From the NCBI RefSeq assembly GCF_901709675.1, contig NC_051091.1, forward strand, positions 5,800,967 through 5,864,966: 64,000 nucleotides of DNA, in the 5' to 3' direction. This DNA comes from Syngnathus acus (taxonomy: Eukaryota; Chordata; Actinopteri; Syngnathiformes; Syngnathidae). The notes beneath the pieces are model-generated. The model was given only the letters and a program-made list of their open reading frames with translations. It was not told the origin of the DNA and did not search any database. Below, piece by piece: positions 12,561 to 38,731 of the stretch. Each line of letters opens with the position of its first letter. Positions within the stretch are counted from its first letter, which is position 1. A program made the translations under genes and the position numbers.

Positions 12561-14813
12561 ACATCCGGTTCCCGGCTAAACTGCATGTTACAAAGGCTTT
12601 ACCGCCATCTGTCGAGCAAAGTCATTATTACTCTTCAGTTTACTGTACGTGTTAGTTACGTAATCGTTCAATCTTGAAAAGCATCTCAAGTTTATTGCGT
12701 TTCAAACTTCTATTGGTTTATAAACTACAAACACATGACGCTTTATATATATTTAGGAAGATAACAGTAAATGTTGGAGATTTTTGTGAGCTATTTGTGG
12801 CGATGTTACTGTCTTGCCACTAGAGGACACTGTGCTACACCTACTTTTTGAATCCCTGATAAAATATAATTTTCATTAGTTTCCATTCTGTACGTAGCTT
12901 GCTAAAAGGAGCTGTTACTGTCATTTTATTAATAAGTCCCTATTTTTTTTTAACTTTCTGGTGAGATACTACCTCATTTGTTCCACACACATACCTTGAA
13001 TATTGACCAATTCTTTCCTCTTGCTCAGTAGCATCTCTATTTTTTCCCCCCCTAAAATTATCTTACATACGTTGGCTCACTGCCGGTGTATTTCCCGAGA
13101 TCAGACTGTTTGTGTGTGTCTGCTTTATTTATATTTATTTATTTCACTTAAAACATTGATATGGCTCCACTAATGTGTGGAAAAATATAGGCCGATAACG
13201 ATGCTTTGTGCATGTTGGATGTGGATTTAGTGTGAAGTCAATCATTATGACAACAATACATCTGCATTGTACGCCTTATCATGAATATGCCTTTTGTTCT
13301 TGTTCTGCTTCAAGCACAGTTCAGGTTGTTTCAACTGGGGAAAAAATTGCAATGGAGAGAAAGTCAAATTGGTTGGCTTCGGAGACTATTTCCTCAACAA
13401 AACAAAACAAAAACATACGGGTTCCTCCCACAGCATCAGAATTTGAAATCTGAGACTTTTTTGAGTTATGTACAGATCATTGTGCAAGCTCCAGATTTCT
13501 TGGCAGATCTCAGCTGGTTGCAGCAGTGCTGGTAACACAGCTTTTAAGGTCTTTTATCAGGAGGCACACGCAGTTTCCTTATGCTACCTCCTCATGTTTA
13601 TCAATGCCATTTTTAGACAAGACAAACACCGCTAAGGAAGCAAACTCCTCTGTTATGACTACGCCAGTCACAAATGAGGAAATGGCCTAAAAATGAAGTC
13701 ACAAATTGATCCTAACTTTCCAATTCAAGTGTTTATTTGTTACAAGCCAGCAATAACAAGCTCTAGACAATCTCCTTGAAGCCTCTGCATACCCAGACAG
13801 TAAATAAAGACAAACTCCACCCTCTGTGCTCCAAAGTGGAACCTCTAAATGAGCCACGTGTACCTCTTGCTTAGTGATGGAAACTTGTGCGCAGCTGCCA
13901 TACGTGGCTAAATCTTTCCTGACTATTTAAAACCTTACCTAGTACATGTGGGATCTACTCAGATGATCCACTTGTATTGTTATAACAAAGCTCTAAAACA
14001 CTGCATTTCAACATGTTGTGACAGGCACAGAAGTGGTGGCCATCAGGAATTTCAGGAGATTCCCGAACAGCCAGTCCATCGGCGGCCACAATTGACGTGC
14101 ATCAGAGAATGTACAGCCTTTGATACCCTATACTCCCGAAGAACTCCCAGAGGGACATACGTTGATTGGTTGGGTGAACTCATATGCAAGAGCTGATCCA
14201 CTGCATTTATTGAGGTGATGCTAAACTGGTTGCTCCAGTCTGTCTCCTGACAGCAAAGCCAGTCAACTGTTAAACCACTTGGGGGTTGCAAAAACTGTTT
14301 TTAGGTGCAACCCCACATTCCGAAACCGAGTGAGGAACCCCTGCCTCAAAGCTCCTCCTTCTTCTTCTCCTCCCTCACTGTTTGTTTCCAGACTCCCTCC
14401 TCCTTCTGCTTCAGAGAGAAACGGCTAACTGAAGGGTTGTACCATTCTCCAACCACAGGGCAACACATGGAGCTCAGTAAAGAACACCTACGTGGACTTG
14501 TGCACTGAAAGCTTGCTGCCTCCCCCGCCCGGGTTTAGATTCAATGGAGCAGCCTGCTGTGCAAGCTTGGAGGGGGTTAGCAGGAGTGAGCAGTTAGAGA
14601 ACCAGCTGATCAGAGAAGCACAGGCACATTCAGGGAGTGGAGGTGAAACGCTTTAGTAGAAATGGTTCCTTCCACCAGTGGGGACCATGCTGAGGAAACA
14701 GTCTTTCTAGGGCGATGAGAAGGCAGATGGAAATTTAAAAAGCAAAAGGGATTAGTGCCAAGTGAGCGAATCGCCACCCAGCATTAGGTCGAGAGTGCCA
14801 CAGGGGAAAGGAG
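12561..14813. other. Intron / non-coding stretch upstream of TACC1 exon 1c
   Basis: No coding exon is supported here on either strand. Open frames are short and of random composition. The last ~450 bases (14380-14813) become GA-rich with leader-like sequence and probably hold the 5' UTR and promoter of the main TACC1 isoform. Confidence 0.4.
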
Positions 14814-17800
14814 ATGTCGTCTTGGTTGTCACCCGTGTCATGGGCCAAGTGGACGTGGACGGCGGTGCGAGGAGCAGAGGAGGGGAGCGAGGAGAAGGAG
14901 GAGGAGGATGATGAAGAGAGATCTCAAGGCTGCAGGCAAGTGTTCTTTTGGACACTTGTGGCAGCGAGGGATGTGTATTGACACGTGTGTACACACGTGT
15001 GTTTGTGTGTGGGTGCTGTCAGGGAAATTTAGATGAGAATTCCTCAACAACAAACAGTGAAGAGCATTCTCACGTTTGTTGAGGAAGAGAACACGTTTGT
15101 TTGATTATCGCTGATACATTTCTGGCATGGCTGTGGTTTGAACACAATGTTTTCTCTGTAGTCGTTTGTGCGACAGAAGTAAGCAGTGTAGACAGAGGTA
15201 TGAATCCTTCACACAAACACGACGCACGCTTTGGGCGTTGTGGCACTGATATTGTCCGATTTTTTTTTTTTCAACATCCACAATGTGGTGGTGAACATAT
15301 CAAATCTGGCTCATCTTTAGTAAAAGGTTCATGTTTTGGAAATGAAAGCAAAGTGTTGAATGCGGTGTGACAGGAAGAGAGCAGGTCAGCCAATTTCCTC
15401 TTTCTGTCTGTGCTGCATTTACTTCCTGTCACCATAAAGTCAAGTACATTTCTGCAATTAATTTCACAGTCTCACAAACACTAACTTTCTAGGGTGCAAT
15501 GTTTAGATCCTGATGTGGTACTGCTTTTGTATCATTGAATATTTTACAACTTGGCAACATAAATAATTTTGTGTGGTGAAAATGGTACCAAGTGTTGTAA
15601 TTAGCCAAAAGGCCTTCATCAGGGGCAAATCTGATAAATGGCGACATTGTTGTGACATCGGAATAGATGAAAGAGCAAATTTGATATAGACATGGATTAG
15701 TACAGAATGAACTTTCAGTCTTGAATGGATTGATTCTAACATCATTTGCTTGTTTGTTTCCCCCTCTGGCTACATCAGTTCTGACTCAGACGGTCATTTC
15801 GACACACCCGAGGCGGCGACTCCTGTCCGCGGCCCACCGGTCATCCCAGGAGAGCTGGAAAGTGGCAATGCTGACAACAAAACAGGTGAGGGAACGCAAC
15901 ACGCTGGCAGGCGAAGCAAAAAAGTGCTCTTCATGAGTCATTTGCGTGTTGGCAGTATGTTACTGGAAATGTTGGACATCATAGAATAGCATCATTATTT
16001 TTCAAACACATGGACTTGAATCAGCTCCACCGCCGTGCACATACATGGTGGATCAAGTTTGATGTAATTGGATCCACGTGCAGCCGAGCTGGGTCAGGAA
16101 TGTACCTGCCTACCACATTCCAGCTCCCATTAATGATTTACCTTTCACCTGCCTTTATTTTGACTACCAAATGACCCTGTGCTGTAGTTGTTTTTAGTAC
16201 CTGTTTTTAGTTCAACAGTGTTTAGGTGGGGTTGGCAGACCTGTTGTCACTTTTTAACACGAATTGCCAAGAGGCAGCGTCTGTGACAGAGTGTGGGAAT
16301 GGTCTTTGCTCTGGAATTCAACAGGTTCAACAAAAGCTTTAGTTCACCCTGTTTTGTGCTGCTCGCTGACAGGGGTCGGGAGGAGGGGATGAGGATTGGG
16401 GGTTTCCGTCACACTTGTTTGCCTTTTGATTTTTTTATGTTCAGTGCACGCCTGAGACTGTTTTTAAAGAGGAATCCAGTCAACCAGCATTTCTTCATAG
16501 AGTACATTGCAAAGTGAGGAGAGACAATGACAGGAGAGAATTTCCTAATGACTCAACAACCTCATACATCACACGTGTTTGTGTGTGTTTGTATTGAGTA
16601 GACAGGAGCTAAAGCATTTCTAAGACGTCTTTGTCATGTCAGGGACTGTATTTGTCTGTGGCCATCTAAAATTACCATTACGGCATCCTAATCGGTCCAA
16701 ACATGACAATTTTTTATTTATTTTTTTGTACAGTATAACACTAACAATCAAAAACGTTTTTGACAGGGTCAGTTAATGGGTTAATAAATTGGGAATTAAA
16801 TGAATAATTAGTCATTAAAATAAAAACAAAAAATAATCAATGTGGTTGTAGTTAGCAATGTTTTAGAATTAAATGGAATCACAGGCATAATTGGTTTTAA
16901 TATTGTACCCCACAATAATAAGTGTATGATTACTAAATCAACCTTACAGACAAAATATTACATGCATATTTATTTACAGAAAGACTGCTGTTGTTGTTTT
17001 TGCAAAGTCATAGATTGGAAATCACTGCAATGTGTCCGTCGTTGTGCCTTTGACTGATCGTGACATGGATTTCGATTAGGAATTCAAAAATGATTCTGGC
17101 AAGCTAGTGAAGAGAAGTAGAAGAAACCCGGGCAGGCTGTTGTCTCCTAGCAACATAATATTACACATGGCCACCATGACAGGCATACTCAAATATGTCG
17201 ATGTGCTGTCTTTGGCGTCATCAAAGCGCTCTCTCGCTCGCTCGCTGTTGTTCTGTGCAAGCTATCTCTGGTGTTTTTATTTATTATCGCCCAGTGCGGT
17301 TGATTTAAATGTCACAGCCCTCATCTCATAGCAAGACATTACCATAGCAACAGCTGCAAATGGAACAGTCGGTAGCCTAGTGACTTGTTTTCAGAGAACC
17401 AATCAGATATCTTGTGCATCTGAGCTCTGATCTGATTGGAGAAACTAAATGTGCAGTCGTAACTATGTTTTGAATATTCTTTTTCAGATGCAGATCAGGA
17501 GGAGCATCTGATGGTTACAGCTCCAATCGGGTACCACAATAATTTACTCTTGGACATGGGTCAGGATGAACCAGCCGTACCCATGCAAGACCCCCTGGGA
17601 ATGAGCAGCAAGCATCTCGAAGCACAACAAGACCGATCAAAACCGCTCGACTATGAACCTGCTCCTGATTCATTCCCAGTCACATCAATTCCAGAAACGG
17701 GCACAGCACCACCACCAGAACCCCCACGGGAAGAGACATTGATTCCTGAAGTGTACCAATTTCCAACACCAGAACCCCCCCGAGAAGAGACATTGGTTCC

Positions 17801-20800
17801 TGAAGTGGTGAGCTGCACAGTTCCATCACCAGAACCACCCCGAGACACAACTCCCACCTTGGTTGATGAACCATATCTGGATCTTGCTCCAGCTTCATCT
17901 CCTACTCCCGTGGCAAACCCAATCCAAAGCATTGAAGCTGTTCCAAGCCCTGTTCTGGAGCACTCAAAGGAGAAGCCTCTTGTTGAGTCAGAACCACAGC
18001 ACAGCGATGTCACGAAAAAATCCGAATCCAGCTCAAAAACTAAACCACGCAAATCGACACCTCCATCCCTGTCAATAAAGCAGACACAGAAGGAGGATGC
18101 ACAAACCAACGAGGAAGAGGAAATCCCTGTTCCCAAAGCCTCCTACAAATTTGACCCTGACCAGATAGATGACAGTTTCAATCCTTTCACTAGCGGCGGA
18201 TCCAAAATCCAGAACTCTCCACCACCATGCAGTTCAATAACTTTCCCCAGACCTGAGCCGCTCGGCAGCTCTTTAATTGAAGACAACAGTGCTGCAGCAC
18301 CGACAGAAGAATCTACATCAGAGGCAAAACCTGTGAGGCTGGAGTTTGGGCCGGACGAGGGGGCGGTTAGCAAACCACCTCCCAAGAAATCGGGATCTAG
18401 AAAAACAACCAGCAAACCCAGGAAGCAAGTGAGGCCCAAAGTGGCAGAGATTCCTTCCGAACCGGCACCGGAACCTGCAGTGTCAGAATCGGCTTCTGAG
18501 AACGCACCAGAGACGAATGTCCAAATTTCAGACACCACTGTGCCTGTCAACCTGGACGACGTTCCCATTCCAAGTAAAGGATCGTATAACTTTGACCCCA
18601 GTCAGTGGGACGACCCCAACTTCAATCCATTCGGGACCAGCAACACTTTGAGCGGTTCTCCCGTCCTCCCCAAAGGCTCTTTCACTTTCGACCCGAACAA
18701 TTTTGACGATTCCGTGGAGCCTTTCAAGCCCTCCAACACCTTGAGCAACGAGGATTCGTCCAGTTGTTCCAATCAGTCTGAGAAGAAAACCAAGGACCAA
18801 AGCAAACAGAAAACAGAGCAACCGGTGGGAAAGAAGAGCATTCGTCAAGTTCCCAAGAAAAGCAAAGAGAGGAGAGCCGAGTAAGTGGTCTTCACCTATG
18901 AATGTGGCAGAGTTCAACAGAATCCCAGCAAACCTCCATTTTCAAGTTTAGCCCTACTTTCCTTTTTGAGGCTAAATTGTTGTTGACATCACCTCATGGG
19001 AAGGTTGCATAGCAGATAACACTTTGGACACATGCCAAGCACTTAGCGCTGCATAGTGGTCATTGGTGTGATTCCTCAACTTGTTTATATTTAGGCTGTG
19101 GGAAGTCTTTGTTGTTAGGAAACGCCGCCTTGAGCTTTTTGCACGCAGCATGTTTTGCCTCTGCTATTTACCATGCTAAGAAAAACACTTTGGCTCATTC
19201 ACATTTGTTTTTTTCCCTCTACCCTCATGAAAATAACCATCCTTCATCCTTCTGTCTCTCTCTGGTTGCGCAACCCCTAAATCTCCTCTTTTCATCTACT
19301 TCTGTCGGCCTCAGGACATCTGAACAAGCCAGGTTTCTCTGTTTTCTGTTGTAAGTACTATCGCTATCGTAGCCGCTTTCTTTTAAGCATGCTTGCGGAC
19401 AGTTTAAATGATCAACATGATTGGTCAGCGACCATAAAAGGAGCCACTAATTCCCCCATGACTTTTTCAATTTGGCCCATTTCCAAAGCACCTAATGCTT
19501 ACAAGTATAATTTGTATCTCAAGGAGGTCTACTTTTGAAGATCAGAACTTTCTTGACCTTGTTTGTCTGCACTGTTTTTGTCTCACAGGAATCCCTGTAA
19601 AGTTGAGAAACATGACGAGAGCCAATCGCAAACACAGGACTTGTGCAAGCAGGTAATTTGATCATTTGAGAGGGTCTCAGCTCTTTCAACAATATCCATT
19701 ATTTAGCTCAACCACTGAATATTGTGTTACGGTATAGTAATCGCAACAATCCTGTGCTCAGGAGGAGAACGAGGTGGTCGTTTGCTCACCAGAGATTTCA
19801 CAACCAGTTCACTACGCCACTGATGAGGAGAAGCTGGCATCCACCGGCATGATGGGACAAACAATGCAAGACGAGCACCAGCGGAAAGAAGAGTCTGAAT
19901 GTATCGATACATTTGTCAAAAAACAGACAATTGAGGAAACACCTGTATCAGATGGTAACTTTACAGGATTTCTTTTTCTTCCATCCACATGTCACAGCAT
20001 GACGGAATACTATCTGCCAATACCTTTTCTCATCATTTACTTAGACATGAGGAAGACTGATACAAAAGTGTTACCAAGCCTATATTTTTAAATATATACA
20101 TATACGTATGTTGTACATTAGTTTATTAATGTTTTAGTCCATTGTTTTTACTTTGTTTGCAACTGTGTTATGTTCCCATTCATAGCTCAGGAGACAGTGG
20201 ATCATGAAGATGAGAAGGACACATGTATTATGAAGGATGACAAAGTGAGTGAACCGTAGTCATCGTTGAAATATATTTTCATGTTTATCGCCGTTAGAAA
20301 TACCACAGTGAGATGCGTCACTCATTTTTTTTATAATGGTTGCTCTCTTTCAGTGTCTGTCTAAGACAAACACGCTTGCACGCAGAGGCTTTGAAAAGAT
20401 TTGAATATGCGAATCGATGCAAATTGAAGTACCATTAGATTGCAAATGTATCACAAAAAAGTCCTGGGGCAGTGAACCGGAATATGAACGTGAACTTGCT
20501 GAAGTCACTTGACAGCGCCGCCTCATCTAACTTTGCTGCAAGTTGCGTGGGCTTACTTCCCACTCTGTGATGGTGTGAATGGTTGCGTGTCTCCTTATGT
20601 GGCCTGCGATGGATGCTGCTTAAGCCCCCCATACCTCTGATCAACCATGAAGATACATTATAGTCATGCTCATATTTAATGTTTTACAGTGTGAGACTCT
20701 AACAACATGCAGCAGTGACGCAGCGGCCCCGTCCCGAGACAAAATTTCCCTGACTGAGATTGACAAGGCTGCAGTGCTGACCCTCATTAGAGAGGAGGTA

Positions 20801-22395
20801 CGTCACTCTCATTGGAGTCAGAATCGATCCACGCATTATCATAATCATACATCTTCATGCCCTTTGTTGCTCGCCGCAGATAATCACAAAAGAGATTGAG
20901 GCCGGTGAGTGGAAGACAAAGTACGAGGACAGCAGAGCTGAGGTTTTAGAGATGAGGTACCAAGCACAAATCCACTCAAATTAAAAAGACTTACACTGCT
21001 CACGCTGTACTCTTGTGTTGACAGGAAAATTGTTGCAGAGTATGAGAAGACAGTTGCCCAGATGATTGGTGAGTCACTGCCACCTAGCGGTTGTGTTTGT
21101 GTTGCCTTCACAAGCATGGCAGGTCCAGAGGTAGTGCCTCACCTCTCTGTGATGTCACTGTTGTCGTCAACCAATCTATATAGTCAACATCATCATCTTT
21201 GTTATAGAGGATGAGCGGGAGCAGAAGACGCTGTCCAGCAGTAAGTCGGTCCAACAGCTGACTATGGAGAGGGACCAGGCCCTGGCCGACCTCAGTTCTG
21301 TAGAGCGCTCCTTCGCAGACCTCTTCAGGCGCTATGAAAACATGAAGGGGGTCTTGGAGGGCTTCAAGAAGGTCAGTAGAGCTTTGAATGTCACAATATA
21401 TTGAGTAGCGCACCCTTGCGTCAGCATGCACCCGCTGCTTGTTGTCTCCAGAATGAGGAGGTCCTGAAGAAATGTGCACAGGACTACCTGACACGCATCA
21501 AGCAGGAGGAGCAGCGTTACCAAACCCTCAAAGTGCACGCAGAAGAGAAACTGGATCGGTGAGATTTGTGTTTAGTGTTGTCCAGTGGTGGAGCTAGAAT
21601 GGGATGTGAAATGTGCTTGGACCCTGCAGGTGTCAGAACAGATAATTGACTTGAATTTTGGGTATTTTCCTATTTGTCCAGGATTTATTTCCATATTTCC
21701 ATCCATCTCTGAAGGGAACATTATAGTCAATGTTCATCAACATTTTCTGAAGATTTTTGGGGGGGGGTTGTAAAAATGAAATTTCACCTCTACAAAGTCA
21801 GATGCTCAAATTCAGTCTTCGTGTGTGTTAGATAATCTTTTCTTTTGGCTGTGCAAATTTTTCATTCTTGTACATGTTCTGACAGGGCCAATGAGGAGAT
21901 AGCGCAGGTGCGTTCCAAGGCCAGCGCGGAGGGGGTGGCACTAAACGCCAGCCTGAGGAAGGAACAAATGAAGGTGGACTCGCTTGAGAGAGCTGTCCTT
22001 CAGAAGGTATGGCGCAAAAAAATGTTAAGCACAGCTTGCAATGTCAATGATGCTTTATCTTTATGACCTAGAGGTCAAATATTTACTTTAATTATGAGTT
22101 AACTTCAGTATTAGGGTAGGTTAAAATTCCATCGATAAGTTCCTCTCACGCATGAAAATTTTCCTTTCATTTACGTATGTGTACTCAGAGTTATGACCGC
22201 TTTGAGAAATTACAAAAAAAGATACAGTATACGTATGTACCACAAGAGGGCAGCATTTCATTTAACGAGCGCTGCAGTATTCCGGTAAAAAGTACGAGTA
22301 ACATTCTTTCTTTTTGTGTGTGTACACAGAATCAGGAGATTGAGGAGCTCACAAAGATCTGTGATGAACTGATTGCCAAAATGGGAACGGAATAA
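14814..22395 (+). CDS. tacc1: TACC1, transforming acidic coiled-coil containing protein 1
   Basis: Fourteen exons give 886 codons: 14814-14935, 15779-15885, 17488-18880, 19315-19350 (12-codon cassette), 19589-19652, 19762-19954, 20186-20244, 20690-20797, 20880-20956, 21025-21068, 21208-21371, 21452-21558, 21886-22006, 22330-22395. Exon 1 encodes a [11 protein letters not shown] motif like the human N-terminus, exon 2 [15 protein letters not shown]. The large exon 3 has three SDP-type repeats ([17 protein letters not shown] near 293, [19 protein letters not shown] near 442, [17 protein letters not shown] near 473). The C-terminal ~229 residues are the TACC coiled coil, ending [24 protein letters not shown] proteins bind ch-TOG/XMAP215 and work at centrosomes and microtubule plus ends. 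Exon 1 uses a GC donor. The cassette exon can be skipped without changing frame. Confidence 0.93.
17715..17860 (+). repeat. In-frame Pro/Glu tandem repeat in TACC1 exon 3
   Basis: Three imperfect units built on PEPPREETL(I/V)PEV, then [12 protein letters not shown], follow one another in the TACC1 frame. The units are ~55-60 bases long and differ by point changes, so they look like a local coding expansion. Confidence 0.7.
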
Positions 22396-23400
22396 GAGGT
22401 CATGTTCGCTTCTAAGAGAGCACACAAAGCATTGTCGTGCATATCAATATACTTCAAGTATCTGGAGTAAATATTGTACATGGTTGCATACCTCATACTA
22501 AAATATTGAACTCAAGCAGTGCTCAAGCACAAAATTGTGTATAATTTGAAAATATGGATGCTTATGGATGTTTTACTTCCAGGTTATAGACTATTGTGGG
22601 AAAAAAATGTTTTATCACCATGATGTCATCCAAATATGTAATGAAAGATGTCACGACCTTTCATTGCCTGATTGTAAATACAGTCATGTCAGTCAGTCAG
22701 TCAGTGCCTGAGCTGAAGTGGGCTTGTAGAGACTTCATATATAAGGTAGTGACTATTTTTATATGTTGTCTGTTTTATTGACTCAGAGTGTACAGCTTTG
22801 CAAAGTAATGACATCATGAGTTTTATTCCACCGACATTTGTGGGATCATTTAGAAGAAGAGCACATGGAAAAAATGAATCATGCAACCTCTTGCTCACAA
22901 GTTTGCAAGCATGACCATCATTTTTTGTCACTATCATGTTTTCCAAATACGGTGTGCCTTTATTGTGTCTATTTTGTAAAAAGAGAAAAACACGTGTTAC
23001 CGTAAGCTCCTCATGCAGTCATTCGTCTCTTGTGGCCAAAGTGCACGTCTCGCACGTCCATCCACTTCCACGTGATTGCACGCAATGTGAATTTGCTGTT
23101 CAAACACGTTCCAGCATTGACGGCATTCTCAGGTCTGATTGAACCCGAGGGAAGATGAAGAAGAAGTGATGTGATGGATGGAAGGATGGATGGATGGTCT
23201 GCTCCTCCATGGAAGAGTCCTTTCAGCACAATCTATTGCCAAAAATAATGACAAATGACATTCTGTTGCAGTGGATTTTTGAACATAAAAATATTGTACA
23301 TTTTATACTTGATGAAAAGCCTTGTTATTTGTATATGGAATTAGTACTCCTGTATACTCAAAGGTATATTTTGTGCATTCCTAAATAAAAAGTGTTTGCT
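22396..23400 (+). terminator. TACC1 3' UTR and polyadenylation signal
   Basis: After the stop at 22395 there is AT-rich non-coding sequence. The best poly(A) signal is AATAAA at 23384-23389, followed by a GT-rich stretch. No other gene lies in the interval. Confidence 0.6.
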
Positions 23401-24099
23401 GTTTTACTCCACAACTTTACTCCAGCAGATGCTAACTTTAAGCTAACAACATCCGCCAGTGGCTTTTTGTTTGTCATCGTACAGACTACTACACCACCTT
23501 TTTTTGCTGACGCAGCCTTGTTCGGCCACTAACATCTGAGGTATTTGAATTTGGAAATGTTACTAAAAGGTAAGGTGGTCACTTACCGGTGATGTGTTGC
23601 AGCCTTTACAATTCTGTTGCGATTTGACTTCACAGATAAGATGAGGCCTCTGAACTCTCACATTGATAACATCGTTAGAAACAAACATGCAATTAACTCT
23701 GTCTTGGATGCAGGTAAGAGTCTACATTTATATTTGTTGAGTGATAATGTTTTCAGTAATAATGCTCTCCTATTAGCTAAAGAGAGTTACACATGCCAAT
23801 AATTTGAGCGTATTTCATTTCTCAAAAATCTGACACGTTGGGAGCTGGAGGAAGTTTGAACTTTCGGCCACACAAAAACACATCCTATAATTTTATGTCT
23901 GATTCTAGTGGGGACATTATGGGATGTGGTCTAACTCTAACTTCAACAAACTTTGCAAATCCACAGTCTGTCTTTTTGAGGAAAAAAAACCCCCAGACAT
24001 TGAAATTCAGAGAATTAGAAACACAAAAACACAAGCCGTACATTTACACGGAGAATGGAATGTAAAGTACAGTATAGGTTTCCTATATGATGGATGCAG

Positions 24100-24359
24100 G
24101 GCCAAGATCTGGTGTGTTTGTGTGACCCCGGTGGTGCTTGGAGCGGGGGTGGGATGAGAGGGGCGGGGTCAGGATGCTGAGGCCGCCGCTGATTGGCTGC
24201 CATGAGCGTGAGGAGTGGGACGGGAGCTCGCTGCCAGCTGTGAGGGGAGCTGCGAGAAGCGCCAGCAAAAGTACAAAAAGGAACGAAGACGCAATGCATA
24301 ACACCTCAAAGGCTCACACAAGGTGAACGCATCAAGTCGAGGACCCTTCTTCTGCACAA
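24100..24359 (+). promoter_or_regulatory. LOXL2 promoter and non-coding exon 1 candidate
   Basis: A CpG/GC-rich island holds a GC box (GGGGCGGGGT, ~24159) and an inverted CCAAT box (GATTGGCTG, ~24190). It is followed by an unspliced leader ending in a donor GCACAA|GTAAGAT after 24359. The LOXL2 coding exon begins after an acceptor (CTCCCATCAG) at 25730, so a spliced leader is expected. The transcription start itself is not determined. Confidence 0.5.
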
Positions 24360-24808
24360 GTAAGATTGATCTTCCTTGCAATATTTGTGGTCACTTTGTA
24401 TGTCTCATGTGTTACTCGAAAAGTAATTGCATAAGTTTTGCTGCTTGCCCCTCGTTCTTATAGCATGATATTTTGTTAATTTATTCATTCTAATTGTCTA
24501 GTTGCAAATTGAAGCCCACGAAACTTAAATTCTTAGTGACACCTGGTCAAACTGGACTCCTTGCAGTCCACTTATGTCACTTATTATCATATAATGGACA
24601 ACGCATTGAACTTCGTCGTTTTAAACGGAACGGTTATACAAATTTATTTACTCATAAATTCAATCTAATACAGTTTACATACATCACCTCACATTTGTTG
24701 CTGTTGTGATCATTTGGAGTATCCTTGCTTAAAACTATCATGTGACTATATTTAATACAAAAGCCTTACGTATCAAAACAGAAAATCCCTCTGCAGATCA
24801 TACAAAAT

Positions 24809-25130
24809 TCATGAAACTAAAATCCAATGCTCACAGTCCATATATGGCTGAAAGGTGTCACAGTCCTCCCACAAGAAGATGATGAAGCCAAAGAGAGTAC
24901 GTCTGATTTTCTGAATGTCTTCTCCAGGTTCCGCTCTCATGCGTGCTCCCACAGTTGCTATGACGTCAACCCTAAAACCATCTCCTCCCCCTCGCTTAAA
25001 AGTGACGTGGAGGTCTTCCTCTGTGCCTCCCACTTTCACTGTCTCGCCTTCCTTGAAGTGCTGAAACATTCCTCCCTGAGGGCATCTGTGTCCCTCCTGA
25101 CAATTGCATGGTTGGTCATGAAATATTGAG
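24809..25130 (-). other. Unrecognised antisense open frame in LOXL2 5' intron
   Basis: A minus-strand frame (translated from MFQHFKEGETVKVGGTEED onward, about 86 residues) has protein-like composition and charge patterning. A second frame just upstream overlaps it. I do not recognise the family, and there is no convincing promoter, splice site or poly(A) signal. It may be a decayed retrocopy or chance. Confidence 0.15.
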
Positions 25131-25737
25131 GCAGGCTAGACTTTCCACTGAACCTCAGTGGCAGAACCTCCGGGCGTCGTTGGGATAAATGACAGGGGTG
25201 GCACTTTTTCTGCAGGAGCCAACATTTGCTCTTCATTAGGCTGTCATCGAAAGAGAGATTACTTCTCTCAAATCTTTCTCGAATAGGATATTCCTTGCAG
25301 CCACATGTAATTTTTTGGATACATTGAGATAAAAATCTGGTAGGGATTCTCGTGAAGCTGTTGAGGCCTGAGGAGGAGGCTACTCGTAGCCAAACATAAC
25401 TTTTACAAACTCCTTCAAAGTTCCACACACCACAAATTGCTCTCTTCTCATCCCTTTGCCCAGATCCGTTCCAGCCCTCAGTTTTGCATATGGAAAATAA
25501 TTAATATTCAAACATCACCAAATAGCATCTAATAGATTCGAAGGTGTACAAAGAAGGCTCAAAAGTTGCACAAAATGTGAACAAACTGCCCGCAAGCATA
25601 AAAACAGTCAGACTTCAGTGTGCCTTGGTAGAGTGCACGTTAGTAAGCATCAAAGATTGAGTTAGCTTTAGGAAATGTTATCAAATGTAAAAACAATCTT
25701 GCATTTGCTCTTTGTTTTCTCTCCCATCAGCAGCATC

Positions 25738-38731
<12,994 letters not shown>

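Noticed and set aside
17651-18917. Minus-strand frames opposite TACC1 exon 3
   Set aside because: Ser/Gly-rich shadows of the Pro/Ser-rich coding strand, with no splice or promoter support.
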